This document shows, piece by piece, positions 1 through 10,427 of a stretch of DNA of 64,000 nt. Below the pieces are notes generated by a model. The model did no database searches. It saw nothing but the letters and a program-made list of their open reading frames with translations, and was not told the DNA's origin. The DNA is taken from the NCBI GenBank assembly GCA_003255025.1, contig QANY01004032.1, forward strand, positions 1,792,756 through 1,856,755, given 5' to 3'. This stretch comes from Datisca glomerata (lineage: Eukaryota > Streptophyta > Magnoliopsida > Cucurbitales > Datiscaceae). The stretch's first letter is position 1. Each line of letters starts with the position of its first letter. Position numbers and translations under genes: made by a program.

Positions 1-373
1 AGAGAGCTGTGGAAAAATCCATGATATACACTTGAAATAGAGACGCATGTAAGAATTATATTAGAGAGAGTTTCGCCTAGCGAGGGAAGCTTCATTCTAG
101 ACGCTTTTTGAGCTTCGTTGCGGAGAGATGAGAGAGCAGACATGCTTGTTATAGAGAGAACATAGGTGTTTCATAGAGATAGAGTGAGATTCGATGAGCC
201 CTAAGATCGGTGAGAGAAATAGGGGTTGAATCTGAGAGAAAGAGGGTTGAAGCTGAGAGAAATAGGTCAAAGTTGAGAAAGAGAGAGGTTGAAAGAGGGA
301 GTACTATTTTGTGCAATTTTTTATGCGGGTTGGATAAATTTTGGTCCCCCGCCCATGTGAATGTAAAACCCGC
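1..373. other. Non-coding flank, purine-rich
   Basis: No gene is visible. The stretch is rich in GAGA/GAGAGAAAG runs, especially 190-300, and ends at the left terminus of a CACTA element. The two short open frames that cross it on opposite strands are compositionally trivial and match nothing I recognise. Confidence 0.5.
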
Positions 374-574
374 CACTACTACAAAAAATGATACAATGAC
401 AACCACCTATTTAGTACAATGACAACTTTGTAAAATTTGTCAAAGGATTTTTTTTTACTCTAGCTGATATAGTTTTGTTTAAGCTCTAACTGTAAAAAAG
501 AAATTGTTGTGATGGATTTTGTTTAAGCTATACCTGATATAGTTTATTTTGTTTTGTGACTCTGCTATAGGAAG

Positions 575-750
575 TGCGATGGACTCTTCTCAAGTTATGG
601 ATTATAATTCTTCTGCTAATAGTGGTATTGTGACTTGTCAGTGAAGTGGGAGATATCTCATTAGTTCAGAATGGAAATGCTTAGAGTGTGGACGGATCCT
701 CTAATGAACAACAGTTTGGGGATGGTTCTGATATGTGTCACTATAGAGGT
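575..750 (+). other. Exon-like segment of unknown origin inside the CACTA element
   Basis: Between an acceptor-like CTATAG near 570 and a donor-like GAGGTATTT near 747 the sequence is less AT-rich than its surroundings and reads as short protein-like stretches interrupted by stops. It may be a second captured fragment. I cannot assign it to a family. Confidence 0.25.
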
Positions 751-1551
751 ATTTCTATATATTAATTTGCAATCTGACATATATTAGCTTATCTTTACAT
801 TTTTAAGCTCAGCAGTGTATGTCTACCTGATATTTCAAGCTCAATAACTTGAAAAAGTTGTAGCTTTAGTGCTTCATGTAATAATTTTTAAGAGTTTTAT
901 AAGCCTTGTGTTATACGATTGATTTGAATTCTCATCTTTCATTGTTATGGCCATCCACTTGTTATTTTGGATGGTGAATCATTTAAATACAATATTCACT
1001 CTACAAACTACACTTCTTTCTATAATGGAACTTAGTGAGAAGGTTAATGATTTAATATACTGTTTGTTCTACTTTACCACATACCATTCAATTTTTCTTT
1101 ACTTTCGGTGTTACCGAATGGATGAAATCAAGCTCCTAAATGTCATTAAAGAAAGAAGAGATCAATGCAAACTGTTATTTAAATTGGAAGCAATTGAATG
1201 GGGAAGTTTCAGCTATCATATGATCTAACAAACTGTAATGGATGTACAAGAAAAGTTTTGTATTTTTTATGTACATCTTTTGATTGTAGAGCTTCCATTG
1301 CATGCCTAGATATAATCAATTGGTAGTCTAACTATCAGGTTGTATGTTTTCTTTATAATTTGTTGTAGTTAGCATCATTATCTTCTTTAGTATATGCCAG
1401 GATTAGTTGTAAGAGGCATTTAATTTTTTAGATTCTGGGTTCAAGTTTCTCCTACTGCAATTACTGGAAAAAAAAGTTTTCTTGCTGAAATTAGACGATA
1501 TTAGGGATAGTTTTAATTTTATTTTCTTTTTTCACATTTTCGTTTTTGCAG

Positions 1552-2036
1552 ATTGAGCCAATTCCTAGTGGAAACCTACCTTCTCACTTTGATCCAAGCA
1601 CTTGCCGCAGTGTGTGAGTGTCTGTCTAGAAAATATTTCCTTTTTCCTTTTGCTTTTTAGTTTATGTTTTTTTCTCTTATATATGTATGTTCTTTCTCAC
1701 CCGCGTGCCTGTGTAGAATTTATTTTCCTTCTTCTGTGTGGATTAATAATGTTCACTATTTTTGTTTCTAAATTTTGGCATCTTATGACATAGATGTGTA
1801 CTAGTCAATTAAATGAGGTTCACCAATATGAATTTGTCTTATTTATCTATTGAATAGACAACTGGGGGGATTACTTTCCTTGTTTTCTTCCATTTTTGAA
1901 ATTTTTAGTTTCTATATTTTACGAAAATAGTAGGTATGCTGGAAATATCCATACACAGGTGACAGAGTCACTTCTTCAAGAGGTTTTTGCAAGTACTGGT
2001 CCTGTTGAAAGATACAAGCTTATTAGAAAGGAAAAG
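1552..2036 (+). pseudogene. UBP1: Captured two-exon fragment of a UBP1/RBP45-type RNA-binding protein gene
   Basis: Two exons in matching phase are separated by a retained intron. Exon 1552-1613 encodes [20 protein letters not shown] and is preceded by TTTTTGCAG and followed by GTGAGT. Exon 1931-2036 encodes a stretch containing [16 protein letters not shown] and STGPVE, ends in LIRKEK and is followed by the donor GTATGT. The order of motifs is that of plant oligouridylate-binding protein 1: the linker before the first RRM, then RNP2 (normally VYVGNIH), then helix 1. In plant genes an intron lies after CRSV, as here. RNP2 reads RYAGNIH, so two key positions are altered. The next exon with RNP1 is missing because the transposon ends. 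UBP1-type proteins bind U-rich RNA in nuclei and stress granules. This copy encodes only about 55 residues and is a transduplicate without likely function. Confidence 0.75.
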
Positions 2037-2304
2037 GTATGTTAGAACATCATGCATAATTTTTTGCTTCCATACCATATGTAGAGGATAATGTTTTGTA
2101 GATAACACGGATTCCCTATCATCTAATATCTTTTTACGAGATTTTAGATGACGGGGAATCCTCGTCATTAAAGGCCAAAAACTTGGATTTTGTAATGACG
2201 GGGAAGGTAAAGATGACATCTCGATAGATGACAGTAGGTCAGCCATCAATATTGGGTTATAATGACATATTTTACTCGTCATCTAACCCCCTTTTGTAGT
2301 AGTG

Positions 2305-2850
2305 CATGCCCTCTGCCCTATTAGTTTCCTTAGCATTTTGACACAAAGCACGATCCTAGTGTGCTATAGAAGCACATGTTTGTTGTAGTGTTTCTTAATA
2401 AATTTCTTCTGAAATAGAGTGAGGCCAAACCTTTATTCCTGAAAGTATCATGCAAGTTGGTACTCAAGTTGTTGGTAGTGGTAGATATTCAGATGGTGTC
2501 CAAACTCTAAAAGCTAAATATGAAAGGATAAAGTATGTTGGTTTTCATGGTTTCATATCACATCACATATATATTAACGTTGATTTGTGAGAACTTTATA
2601 TTTGATAGAAATATTTTTGGAATCTGATTTGTGGTTGAATATTTATTAGAATTTGATTTGTGCTAAAATGGAAAAGAAAATTCAAAAGAAAAACAATGAA
2701 AAAATTATATATTAATATTTATCGTTTTGTCTCTCATATATATATAAACATGCATATATCTATATTAAAATCATATAAAAGATATCGCAAACAGGGGTCG
2801 AGTCAGTGAACCTGCTGAACCCGAATCCTGGCTCCGTGCTGTATGTATGG
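2305..2850. other. Flank with one exon-like frame and a stray CACTA-type end
   Basis: TGTTGTAGTG ends at 2390 and resembles the right end of another CACTA element with no visible partner. From 2421 to 2531 the plus strand is open for 37 codons (starting GQTFIPES, ending KYERIK) and is followed by a donor-like GTATGT, so it looks like an exon. I do not recognise the protein. The rest is AT-rich and runs up to the Ogre target site TATGG at 2846-2850. Confidence 0.35.
2846..2850. repeat. Left target-site duplication of Ogre copy 1 (TATGG)
   Basis: TATGG sits directly before the LTR start TGTCACAACC. The identical TATGG follows the right LTR at 19529-19533. A perfect 5-bp duplication is what Ty3/gypsy integration leaves, and it fixes both outer ends of the element. 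Confidence 0.9.
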
Positions 2851-3785
2851 TGTCACAACCAATCATTTTGAAGGAAAAATGATTAAATTGGTATTTGCTA
2901 GCATTTGATTAAATTTCTTTTTGAAGGAAAAAGAAATTTGGAGTCACCACTAATCCTTTTAGGGTGTGATTGGTCACCCAATTTTAAGATGAAAATTTTG
3001 GTCTACGAAAACTCAAAGTTGGTTCAGGAGTCGTTTGTGTGTGGGGAAGATATTAGCACCCCACAACACCCATTATAAAATGATTACCACATTTAATCAA
3101 ATGCTATCCAATTTTTTATTTTAAGACAAAGGTTAAAGAGATTCATTTTTGAATGTCTCATTTGATGCATTTTGTATCATAAAAATGAACAAAATAAATT
3201 ACTTTTAATGGGTGGTTCAAAGACCATTGAAAAATTATTTTTTGTATTCTTATATCCTTTTAAATCAAAGCATTATTAGAGTTATTCTCGGTATCCTATG
3301 AATGACTCCTCACCTTAGTAGTTCGAGAAGTTTGGTATCCCGAAAATCTCAAAGTCCGTCGTCGGATATTTTAGTGAAAACTAAATAAAGAAATTTACAA
3401 AAATTTAAATCAAATTGTTATGGTTTTAATTTACGAGCGTCAATTTTGATGATAAAAGAATAAAATAATAATTACATAAAACCGTGACATATGAAAATAA
3501 TATATAAATAAATAAGAAGAGATAACAACTAAAAATAATAATGGAAATGAATGTTAGAGATGATAAATATGTATGATAAATTGTAAAAAAAATATGCATG
3601 ATGAAAATAATGAAACAAGACGTGAAATAATAAAAAATAAATTACAACAAATTAATAATATCTACTAAAAAAATAGAAAAAATAAACCAACATAAAAATA
3701 TATATATATATATAAACAACAAAAAGGAAAAGGGTGATGTCACTATTTGTTAAGTGAGAGAGGATGATGTCACCATTTGTTAAGT

Positions 3786-3811
3786 GACAGAGGGTGACGT
3801 CACCCTCTGTC
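3786..3811. repeat. Perfect 26-bp palindrome with TGACGTCA core
   Basis: The segment equals its own reverse complement over 26 bp, with arms CAGAGGGTGACG and CGTCACCCTCTG. The centre TGACGTCA is a canonical bZIP (CRE/TGA-type) binding site. Two direct relatives of the motif (GGTGATGTCAC) precede it at about 3733 and 3764. It lies about 1.2 kb downstream of the LTR TATA box on the coding strand, so it would be transcribed and could fold as an RNA hairpin. Confidence 0.85.
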
Positions 3812-4999
3812 CTTTTTTTTTTATTTTTTATTTTTACACACACACACACATAAATAATTTTTTAGTAAATAAATTGATAATAAATTTTTTATGTGTAAAA
3901 TAAATTGATCTATGAAGAAAAATGCTTAATTTCATACATGATCATGCCCTTTTTTACTACATGGTCTATTAATTATCATTTTTATTTCTTCACTTAATGA
4001 TAATTAAATAGAAACAGAATGATCATGAATGATAATTAATTTAAACAAATGTCACTAAAAATAAATAAATAATTTTGTTTGGGATATAAATATACCATTT
4101 TTTTAGTTTTGGATTACTTAGTTCACTAATTATCATTTTTCCTTTCTTCCTTCATTGCTAGGAATGATCATGGATAGTAACTAGTTTAAACAAGTGTTAC
4201 TAGAGAAAATCCATAAAACTTTTAAAATAAAATAATTTTTGTTTGGGATATAAATATACCATTTTTTATTGGATGACTTAGTTCACTAATTACCATTTTT
4301 TTCTTTCTTCCTTCATTGCTAGGAATGATCATGGATGGTAACTAGTTTAAACAAGTGTCACAATAAGTTATGGTCAAAAAATTAAAAAGAAAAGAAGAGA
4401 AGATTTATAAGAACATAAAAAAAATCAAAGGCTTAAAATATTTGCACAATCTTGTATAGAGGTTTTACCCTCTATTTTATACATTTTTATGTATGAGAAA
4501 TTATGATAGGAGATCTTTTCATCAAATGTACACTTTCAACTCATTAAATGGTTGATTCACATTGAGTTAATTTTACACCCCTTAAAATTTTATCCTCATT
4601 CTCATTGATTGTGTTGATAACAAAAAAAAATCTTATCATCAAATTTGTAGAGAGATAAACAATATATGAAAGCAAAACTTAAGATTAAAAGTAGGAGAAA
4701 TGATAAAGAATGAGCAAACAAACCTATATATGGAAGATGAAACAAAGAAATATCAAATACATGAGTATGAAAAAGAGAGATGATTAATTAGAATGAACAA
4801 AATATATTGTAAGCTAAAATGTAAGAGATTTGAACTACTTTAATAAAAAATAAAATGAAAAGATGGAAGATGAATAGAAATGAAAACTTACATTTTTTTC
4901 TCTTTTTCAATATTTTCTCAAAACCTCTATTTCTCTCACTAAAATCTCTTCTCTTCATCACTCTCTCAAATCTCCCATTTCAAGTGAAGACCTCCCATC

Positions 5000-5007
5000 T
5001 ATTTATA
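5000..5007 (-). promoter_or_regulatory. TATA box of the LTR (TATAAATA), 3' copy
   Basis: On the coding strand GCCTATAAATAGATGG lies about 195 bp inside the LTR start. The same motif at the same place occurs in the other LTR (19326-19333) and in the second Ogre copy (36224-36231). Conservation in three LTRs supports it as the core promoter. Confidence 0.7.
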
Positions 5008-5201
5008 GGCAAAATTAGGGTTTTCCTTTTTTACTTTTAGTCTTTTTTATCACTTTTTACTTTTTAGTCCTTGGACCACTTTTCTTATTTTAGTATTAGA
5101 CTAGTTTTCAAATTATACATATAGTCTTAGACTATTATATGAGCCAAAATATAAAGTATGCATATTTAATGTATTAGATCAGATAAAATACGATATCTAC
5201 A

Positions 5202-5215
5202 GCTGCCCCCCTTTG
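5202..5215 (-). promoter_or_regulatory. Polypurine tract of Ogre copy 1
   Basis: On the coding strand AAAGGGGGGCAGC directly precedes the LTR start TGTAGATA. This purine run is the primer site for plus-strand DNA synthesis in reverse transcription, and its position confirms the LTR boundary at 5201. Confidence 0.88.
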
Positions 5216-5339
5216 AGCACGCTTCTGATCTCAGAAGGTGTACAAAGGTGTAGATAAGTATTTTGATCGGTACAAAAAAACAATATATGAAATTGGGGAA
5301 TAGAAATATTGACTAAATAAGGCTCTATGAAATAGAATG

Positions 5340-6148
5340 GGAATGAAATGGAATGGGAGCGAAATGGACCTGGATAAACACAGGCTTCGACCTCGCTCAA
5401 TGCAGGGTGATTTAACCGAGATATTTGAAAGGAAACAGACCTGGATGGATGCAGGCTTAGACCTCGACTCAGTGCAGGTTCGATTTAACCGTAGATATTT
5501 GAAACAGAAATAGACCACGTACTGACACCGGGCTCGACTCAATTCAGGTTCGATTTAACCATATTAATTGAAATGGACCAGAAGCTGACACTGGGCTTCG
5601 ACCGCGATCAAGTCGGGTTTGATTTAACCAAAGATATTTAAAAGGAAAATGGACCTGGATAGACACAGGCTTCGACCTCGACTCAGTGCGGGTTCGATTT
5701 AACCGTAGATATTTGAAATAGAGATGGACCAGATACTGACACCTGGTTTCGACCTCGACTCAATTCGGGTTCGATTTAACCATATTAATTGAAATGGATG
5801 CTGACATCGGGCTTCGACTTCGACTCAATTTGGGTTCAATTTAACCATATTTATTGAAATGGACCAGACGCTGACACCGGGCTTCGATCGCGACCAGGTC
5901 GAGTTCGATTCAACCGAAGATATTTGAAAGGAAAATGGACCTGGATAGACACAGGCTTCGACCTCGACTCAATGCGGGTTCGATTTAACCATATTAATTG
6001 AAATGGACCAGGCGCTGACACCGGGCTTCGACAGCGACCAAGTCGGGTTCGATTTAACCGAAGATATTTGAAATAGAAATGGACCAGGTGCTGACACCAG
6101 ACTTCGACCTCGACTCAATTCGGGTTCGATTTAATCCTATTAATTGAT
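5340..6148. repeat. Tandem array of about 11 units of 63-78 bp in the Ogre 3' untranslated region
   Basis: Each unit carries GGACC..., CAGGCTTCGACCTCGACTCA and GGTTCGATTTAACC, followed by one of two tails, GTAGATATTTGAAA or ATATTAATTGAAAT. Units with the two tails and with GGACCTGGATAGACAC or GGACCAGRYGCTGACAC heads are interspersed, so the array looks like a mixture of two subfamilies homogenised together. It lies between the integrase end and the PPT, the hypervariable region where Ogre-type elements are known to generate satellite repeats. Confidence 0.9.
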
Positions 6149-7009
6149 GTTGAAGTTGACTTATGCAAGTCTTATAACAATAAAAGCTAGACTAATACAT
6201 GCTTTAAATGTTGGAAAGTCATGTGTGAATTTCGAAAGAATATCATTAAGTGATTCATGCACCTGAATTTGTCAGAACAACTAATGTGGTGCATGTCTAT
6301 GCATTGTAATTCTTGAACATAAATGTAAAGTAGTGATTTTTAATGCATGCATGCTATGCATGATTGTGAACCTTTATAAAAAAAATTATATGATGATTTT
6401 TTAGTCATATCCAACACCCTTCAGAACAATGACTTGGCCTAGGATCATGGACTCGCAATGAAGTATCGAGCATACTTTTAGAAAAATGATACATCCTTAT
6501 TTATTAGTTTATGCCCCAGTATTTGGCTCCATGTCAGTGGTGAATAATTTCTCTGCTTCTCTTCTATACTTCTAATTGGGTAATCCTCCAATTACGCTTT
6601 AGCTTTTGTCATGCGCATATTGACCTTTCTCGTGATGACTTTTTAGATTTTACTTTGCACTCAGATCACCTTTCTTAGTTCCAATTTTTTTATCAATTAG
6701 CTTTCACCTAACCAAGTTTATGCTTCTGAGTTATTTCAAGAGTAATTAATGATATCTTAGAACTGAGAGGAATACGAAATAATGGAAATAAAGAGAAGAT
6801 GAAGTATATGTATTTGTCAAATGAGAAAGAAAAAAGGCTATTCATTGATGATGAACAATGTTTACAAACGATGGTTTGGAAAAATAAAAAAAATGGAGGA
6901 AGAATTTCTCCAGTATTCGAGGCAGCTTTTTTTTTAACATTTTTTTTTTGTCTAACTTCATTTTTCCCATACTTAGAGAGGTCAAACGAAGTACTTCTTG
7001 ACTGCATCA
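6149..7009 (-). other. Non-coding region between integrase and tandem array
   Basis: This AT-rich stretch of the Ogre 3' untranslated region has no recognisable domain. The open frames near 6710-7040 are the out-of-frame continuation of the integrase tail and poly-T/poly-A runs. Confidence 0.5.
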
Positions 7010-8160
7010 GAATTAACCATGTGCGGTAAATCATCTCCATCCATGTTTGTTAGCATGAGAGCTCCTCCGGAGAAAGCCTTCTTGACAATGAAAGGTCTTT
7101 CATAATTTGGGGTCTACTTCCGCCGGTGATCCTTTTGATATGAGAGTATCTTTTTTAACACCAAGTCTCATTCTCGGAAACATCGGGGATGCAATTTTTG
7201 TCATATGCGTGCATCATTTTTCTTTGATATAATTTCTCTCTACATAATGCAGTCAATCTTTTTTCCTCGATAAAATTCAATTGCTCATATCGTGTCTGTA
7301 CTCATTCTGCTTCTTCTAATTTTGCCTCCATTAAGACTCTGAGGGAGGGAATTTCCACCTCAATTGAAAGGACCGCTTCCATGCTATATACCAAAGAGAA
7401 TGGCGTTGCCCTAGTTGATGTTCGGACTGATGTGCGGTACCCATGCTATGCAAACGGGAGCATCTAATGCCAATCTTTATAAACCTCCGTCATCTTCTCT
7501 ATGATCCTTTTTATGTTCTTATTGGCTGTTTCGACTGCTCCGTTCATTTTTGGACGATAAGGAGATGAATTATGATGCATAATTTTCAATTGCTCACATA
7601 ACTCTTTCATCATCTTTTTATTTAAATTTGTCCCATTATCTGTGATGATCCTTCCAGGTAGACCATATCGAAAAATCATCTCCTTTTTAATAAACTTAAC
7701 AACCGCACTTCTGGTTACACTCGAATAAGAACTTGCCTCCACCCATTTGGTAAAATAATCTATAAAGACCAAAATGAAACGATGCCCGTTAGAGGCTTTA
7801 GGTGTGATGGGACCAATGACGTTTATGCCCCACATAGAGAACAGCCAAGGCGCAGCCATTACATGTAAAGGGGATGCGGGTACGTGAATTTTATCCGCAT
7901 AAATTTGACATTTATGACATTTCTTGGCGTACTTGATGTAGTCAGATTCTAGAGTTAACCAATAATATCCTACTCTCAAGATTTGTTTGGCCATCATATG
8001 TCCATTAGCATGAACTCCACAAATTCCTTCGTGAACTTCCTCTATGATTTGATTCGCTTCCCTTGCATCAACACATCTTAAAAGCACCATATCATGGTTT
8101 CTTTTGTAGAGTATTTCACCATTCAAAAAGAAACCCATGGACAATCTTCTAATAGTGCGT
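7010..8160 (-). pseudogene. Ogre integrase (pol C-terminal domain), mutated
   Basis: Integrase would insert the cDNA into the chromosome. The N-terminal zinc-binding part is visible as HANGHMMAK and CHKCQIYAD (about 8040-7910). The catalytic core follows, with WGINVIGPI (about 7830), IITDNGTNL (about 7640) and NGAVETANKNIK (about 7540). The first catalytic Asp, normally in WGxD, is Asn here (a G-to-A change on the coding strand), so the D,D,E triad is broken. A frame ends near 7464, but homologous sequence continues in other frames (YRTSVRTSTRATPFSLVY, then NSDAV near 7010). It directly follows the second RNase H domain. Lineage and domain are clear; function is lost. Confidence 0.88.
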
Positions 8161-8199
8161 TTATCATTCTCAGAAGCTTTGGATGGATATTCTCCATTA

Positions 8200-8740
8200 T
8201 TTATATACTACTTGATGTCGTAATACCATGGTCTTATGTCTAGTTCTTCTTCAATACTTAAACAGTGAGTAGGAAAATCTCGCTTCTCAATTTTTATGGG
8301 TTGCACTTCTTCCTTAAAGTATGCGGTGAACGTGGATGCTAGAGTTGCCAGTGCATCTGCAATTTGATTATTCTCTCTGAGTATATGGTCAAATGAGATC
8401 ACTTCAAAAGTTCGGCTTAGCTTAGTTACATGTTTGTTGTAGGGTACCAACTTGGAGTCTCTAGCTTCCCATTTCCCGTTTAGTTGTCGTATCACCAATA
8501 ACGAATCTCTGTACACTCAAAGCTTCCTTATCTTCATATTATAAGCTGCTTGAATTCCCATGGAACATGCCTCATATTCTGCCACATTGTTTGTGCAGTC
8601 AAAGCATAGTTTTATCGTGAATGGAAACAACTTTCCCTCGGGAGATATGATGATTGTCCCAATTCCATGTCTTACATCATTAGATGCACCATCAAATAAC
8701 ATTGTCCACAATTCTGGATCCATAGATTCTCCTTAATTTT
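8200..8740 (-). pseudogene. Archaeal-type RNase H (aRH) of Ogre pol
   Basis: Reading from 8723 the frame gives LFDGASNDVRHGIG, then NNVAEYEACSMGI and, after an in-frame stop at about 8515, YRDSLLVIRQLNGKWE and NNQIADALATLA. These are the four acidic positions of the RNase HI fold (D, E, D, D) in the version peculiar to Tat/Ogre elements, which carry this second RNase H between the ordinary one and integrase. It would degrade RNA in RNA:DNA hybrids. Apart from the single stop the motifs look intact. Confidence 0.85.
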
Positions 8741-8879
8741 TTAATATGACTGATATGTTCTCATAAGGAAAATCAAACTTCATAGGCTCATAATCTTGTA
8801 CTGGTTGATCTGCAAGATAATCAGCAAGTACACTTCCTTTTATTAATTTTCTCGTGACATAAACAATATCATATTCCGT

Positions 8880-10427
8880 GAGCAACATTTTCTATTTAGC
8901 GATTCACCTAGAAAGTGATGGCTTTTCAAAGATATATTTGATTGGATCCATCTTTGAAATTAACCAAGTGGTGTGGTATAACATGTACTGTCTAAGCCGA
9001 TGAGCAACCCAGGCTAATGCACAACACGTTTTCTCCTACATCGAATAATTAGTCTCATAATTTTTGAACATTTTTCTTTAATAGTATATTGCTTGTTCTT
9101 TACTTCCAGAGGCGTCATGTTGACCAAGTACGCAACCTATGAATTTTCCTATCACTGTAAGATACAAAATGAGTGGACGCCCTAGAGTTGGAGGAACAAA
9201 TATAGGTGCATTTTGCAAGTATTGCTTGATCTTCTCAAAAGCAATTTGACAATCATCATTCCATCCTTCTGTATCACTTTTGCAGAGAAGTTTAAAGATA
9301 GGTTCACAAGTTGCAGTTAGCTATGAGATGAACCGGGCTATGTAATTTAATCTCCCCAAGAAACCTCTAACTTCCTTTTGAGTTTGAGGTGGTGGCATAT
9401 CAATGATGGCTCGAACCTTGTCAGGGTCAACTTTTATTCCTTCCTTTCTCACAAAAAAACCAAGTAGTTTCCCTGAAGATGTTACGAATGTTCATTTTAT
9501 CAGGTTAAGCTTTAACTGAAACTTTCTCAACCGTCCAAATAGTTTTCGCAGACTGACCGTATGATCTTCCCCTTGACGAAATTTGGCAATCATATCATCA
9601 ACGTACACTTCGATTTCTTTATGCATCATATCATGAAAAGTGTTACCATTGCCCGCTGGTAAGTCACCCCTGCATTCTTCAGACCAAATGGCATGACCTT
9701 ATAACAAAATGTACCCCACAAAGTTATAAAAGTCATCTTTTCACGGTCTTCAGGAGCCATTTTGATTTGGTTATACCCCGAAAAATAATCTATGAAAGAG
9801 AAGGTTGAATGTCCTACGGTGTTATCTACTAAGAGATCGATATGGGGTAATGGAAAATTATCCTTGGGGCTTTCCCGATTTAAGTCTCTATAATCGACGC
9901 ATACCCTTACTTTCCCATTTTTCTTCAGCACTGAGACGATGTTAGCAACCCATTCAGGGTATTTTGCTACTTCTAGAAAGCCTGCATCTACTTGCTTTTT
10001 AACTTCTTCTTTTATTTGTACCAGCATGTCTAGTTTCATTTTCCGTAACTTTTGTTGCACTAGTTTACTTTCGGGCATAAGTGGCAAATGATAAACCACG
10101 ATATCAGTGTCTAAACCTGGCATATCTTGGTAAGACCATGCAAAGACGTCAATATACTCTTTGAGTAAGTCAATTAATTCTCGGCGGCCTTGGCTTGTCA
10201 TAGAAGTGCCGATTTGGACCTCTTTCGTCTCTCCCTCTAGTCCCAAATTTATCACCTCCATTAACTCTTGATATGATTGAGTTATTTTTTCATCCTCCTC
10301 TACCATTCTTAACATTTCCGGAGATGGTTCGAAATTATCCTCGTCACTTTCATCTAAATCTACACTAAGAACGGGATTGTCAAAGTTATTGCTTATGCTC
10401 TTGTTTTCAAAATCACCGTTCTCGAAC
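8880..10427 (-). pseudogene. Ogre reverse transcriptase and first RNase H (exon after the intron)
   Basis: The exon starts right after the acceptor ATTCAG with FENGDFENKS and continues in frame into RT. RT motifs are WVANIVSVLKKNGKVRVCVD and YRDLN, then FSFIDYFSGYNQIKMA, VMPFGLKNAG and YVDDM (about 9592-9606). Just before YVDDM a one-base loss in a T run shifts the frame near 9628. Downstream come FLGRLNYIARFIS and GWNDDCQIAFEKIK, then a ruined RNase H (CVLGQHDASG, ALAWVAHRLRQYM). Several further stops lie between 9490 and 8880. The enzyme would copy element RNA into DNA. The catalytic YVDD is preserved, but the frame is not. Confidence 0.9.

Larger units (their letters stand above)
374..2304. 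mobile_element. Non-autonomous CACTA (EnSpm) transposon carrying a captured gene fragment
   Basis: The left end reads CACTACTACAAAA (374-386) and the right end is its exact inverted copy, closing in TAGTAGTG at 2304. This gives a perfect 13-bp terminal inverted repeat starting with the diagnostic CACTA. The subterminal parts carry short reiterated motifs, as is usual in this superfamily: ACAATGACAAC near 390-430 and variants of GATGACGGGGAA between about 2125 and 2285. At 1.93 kb it is too short for a transposase, and none is seen. Expected 3-bp target duplications do not match (CGC left, CAT right), so one flank may have changed. It carries two exons of a UBP1-like gene and so resembles a gene-capturing (Pack-) CACTA. 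Confidence 0.8.
2851..5201 (-). repeat. 3' LTR of Ogre copy 1
   Basis: 2351 bp beginning TGTCACAAC and ending TATCTACA on the plus strand (TGTAGATA on the coding strand). It aligns along most of its length with 17348-19528. A quick reading of about 180 bp shows roughly a dozen differences, so the insertion is not very recent. Its outermost 80 bp differ strongly from the other LTR, which suggests a local rearrangement. Inside are a 26-bp palindrome at 3786-3811, a CA run at 3838-3851, and three imperfect tandem copies of a block of roughly 165 bp between about 3930 and 4370, each with ATGATCATG and TTTAAACAA motifs. Confidence 0.92.

Noticed and set aside
947..1228. 93-codon plus-strand frame inside the first CACTA element
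   Set aside because: Rich in Phe, Leu and Tyr from an AT-rich intron-like region, with no recognisable motif. The exon signals of the captured gene lie elsewhere.
5340..6148. Tandem words GGTTCGATTTAACC as remnants of tRNA genes
   Set aside because: Only the B-box-like core is similar; there is no A box, anticodon arm or acceptor stem around it.
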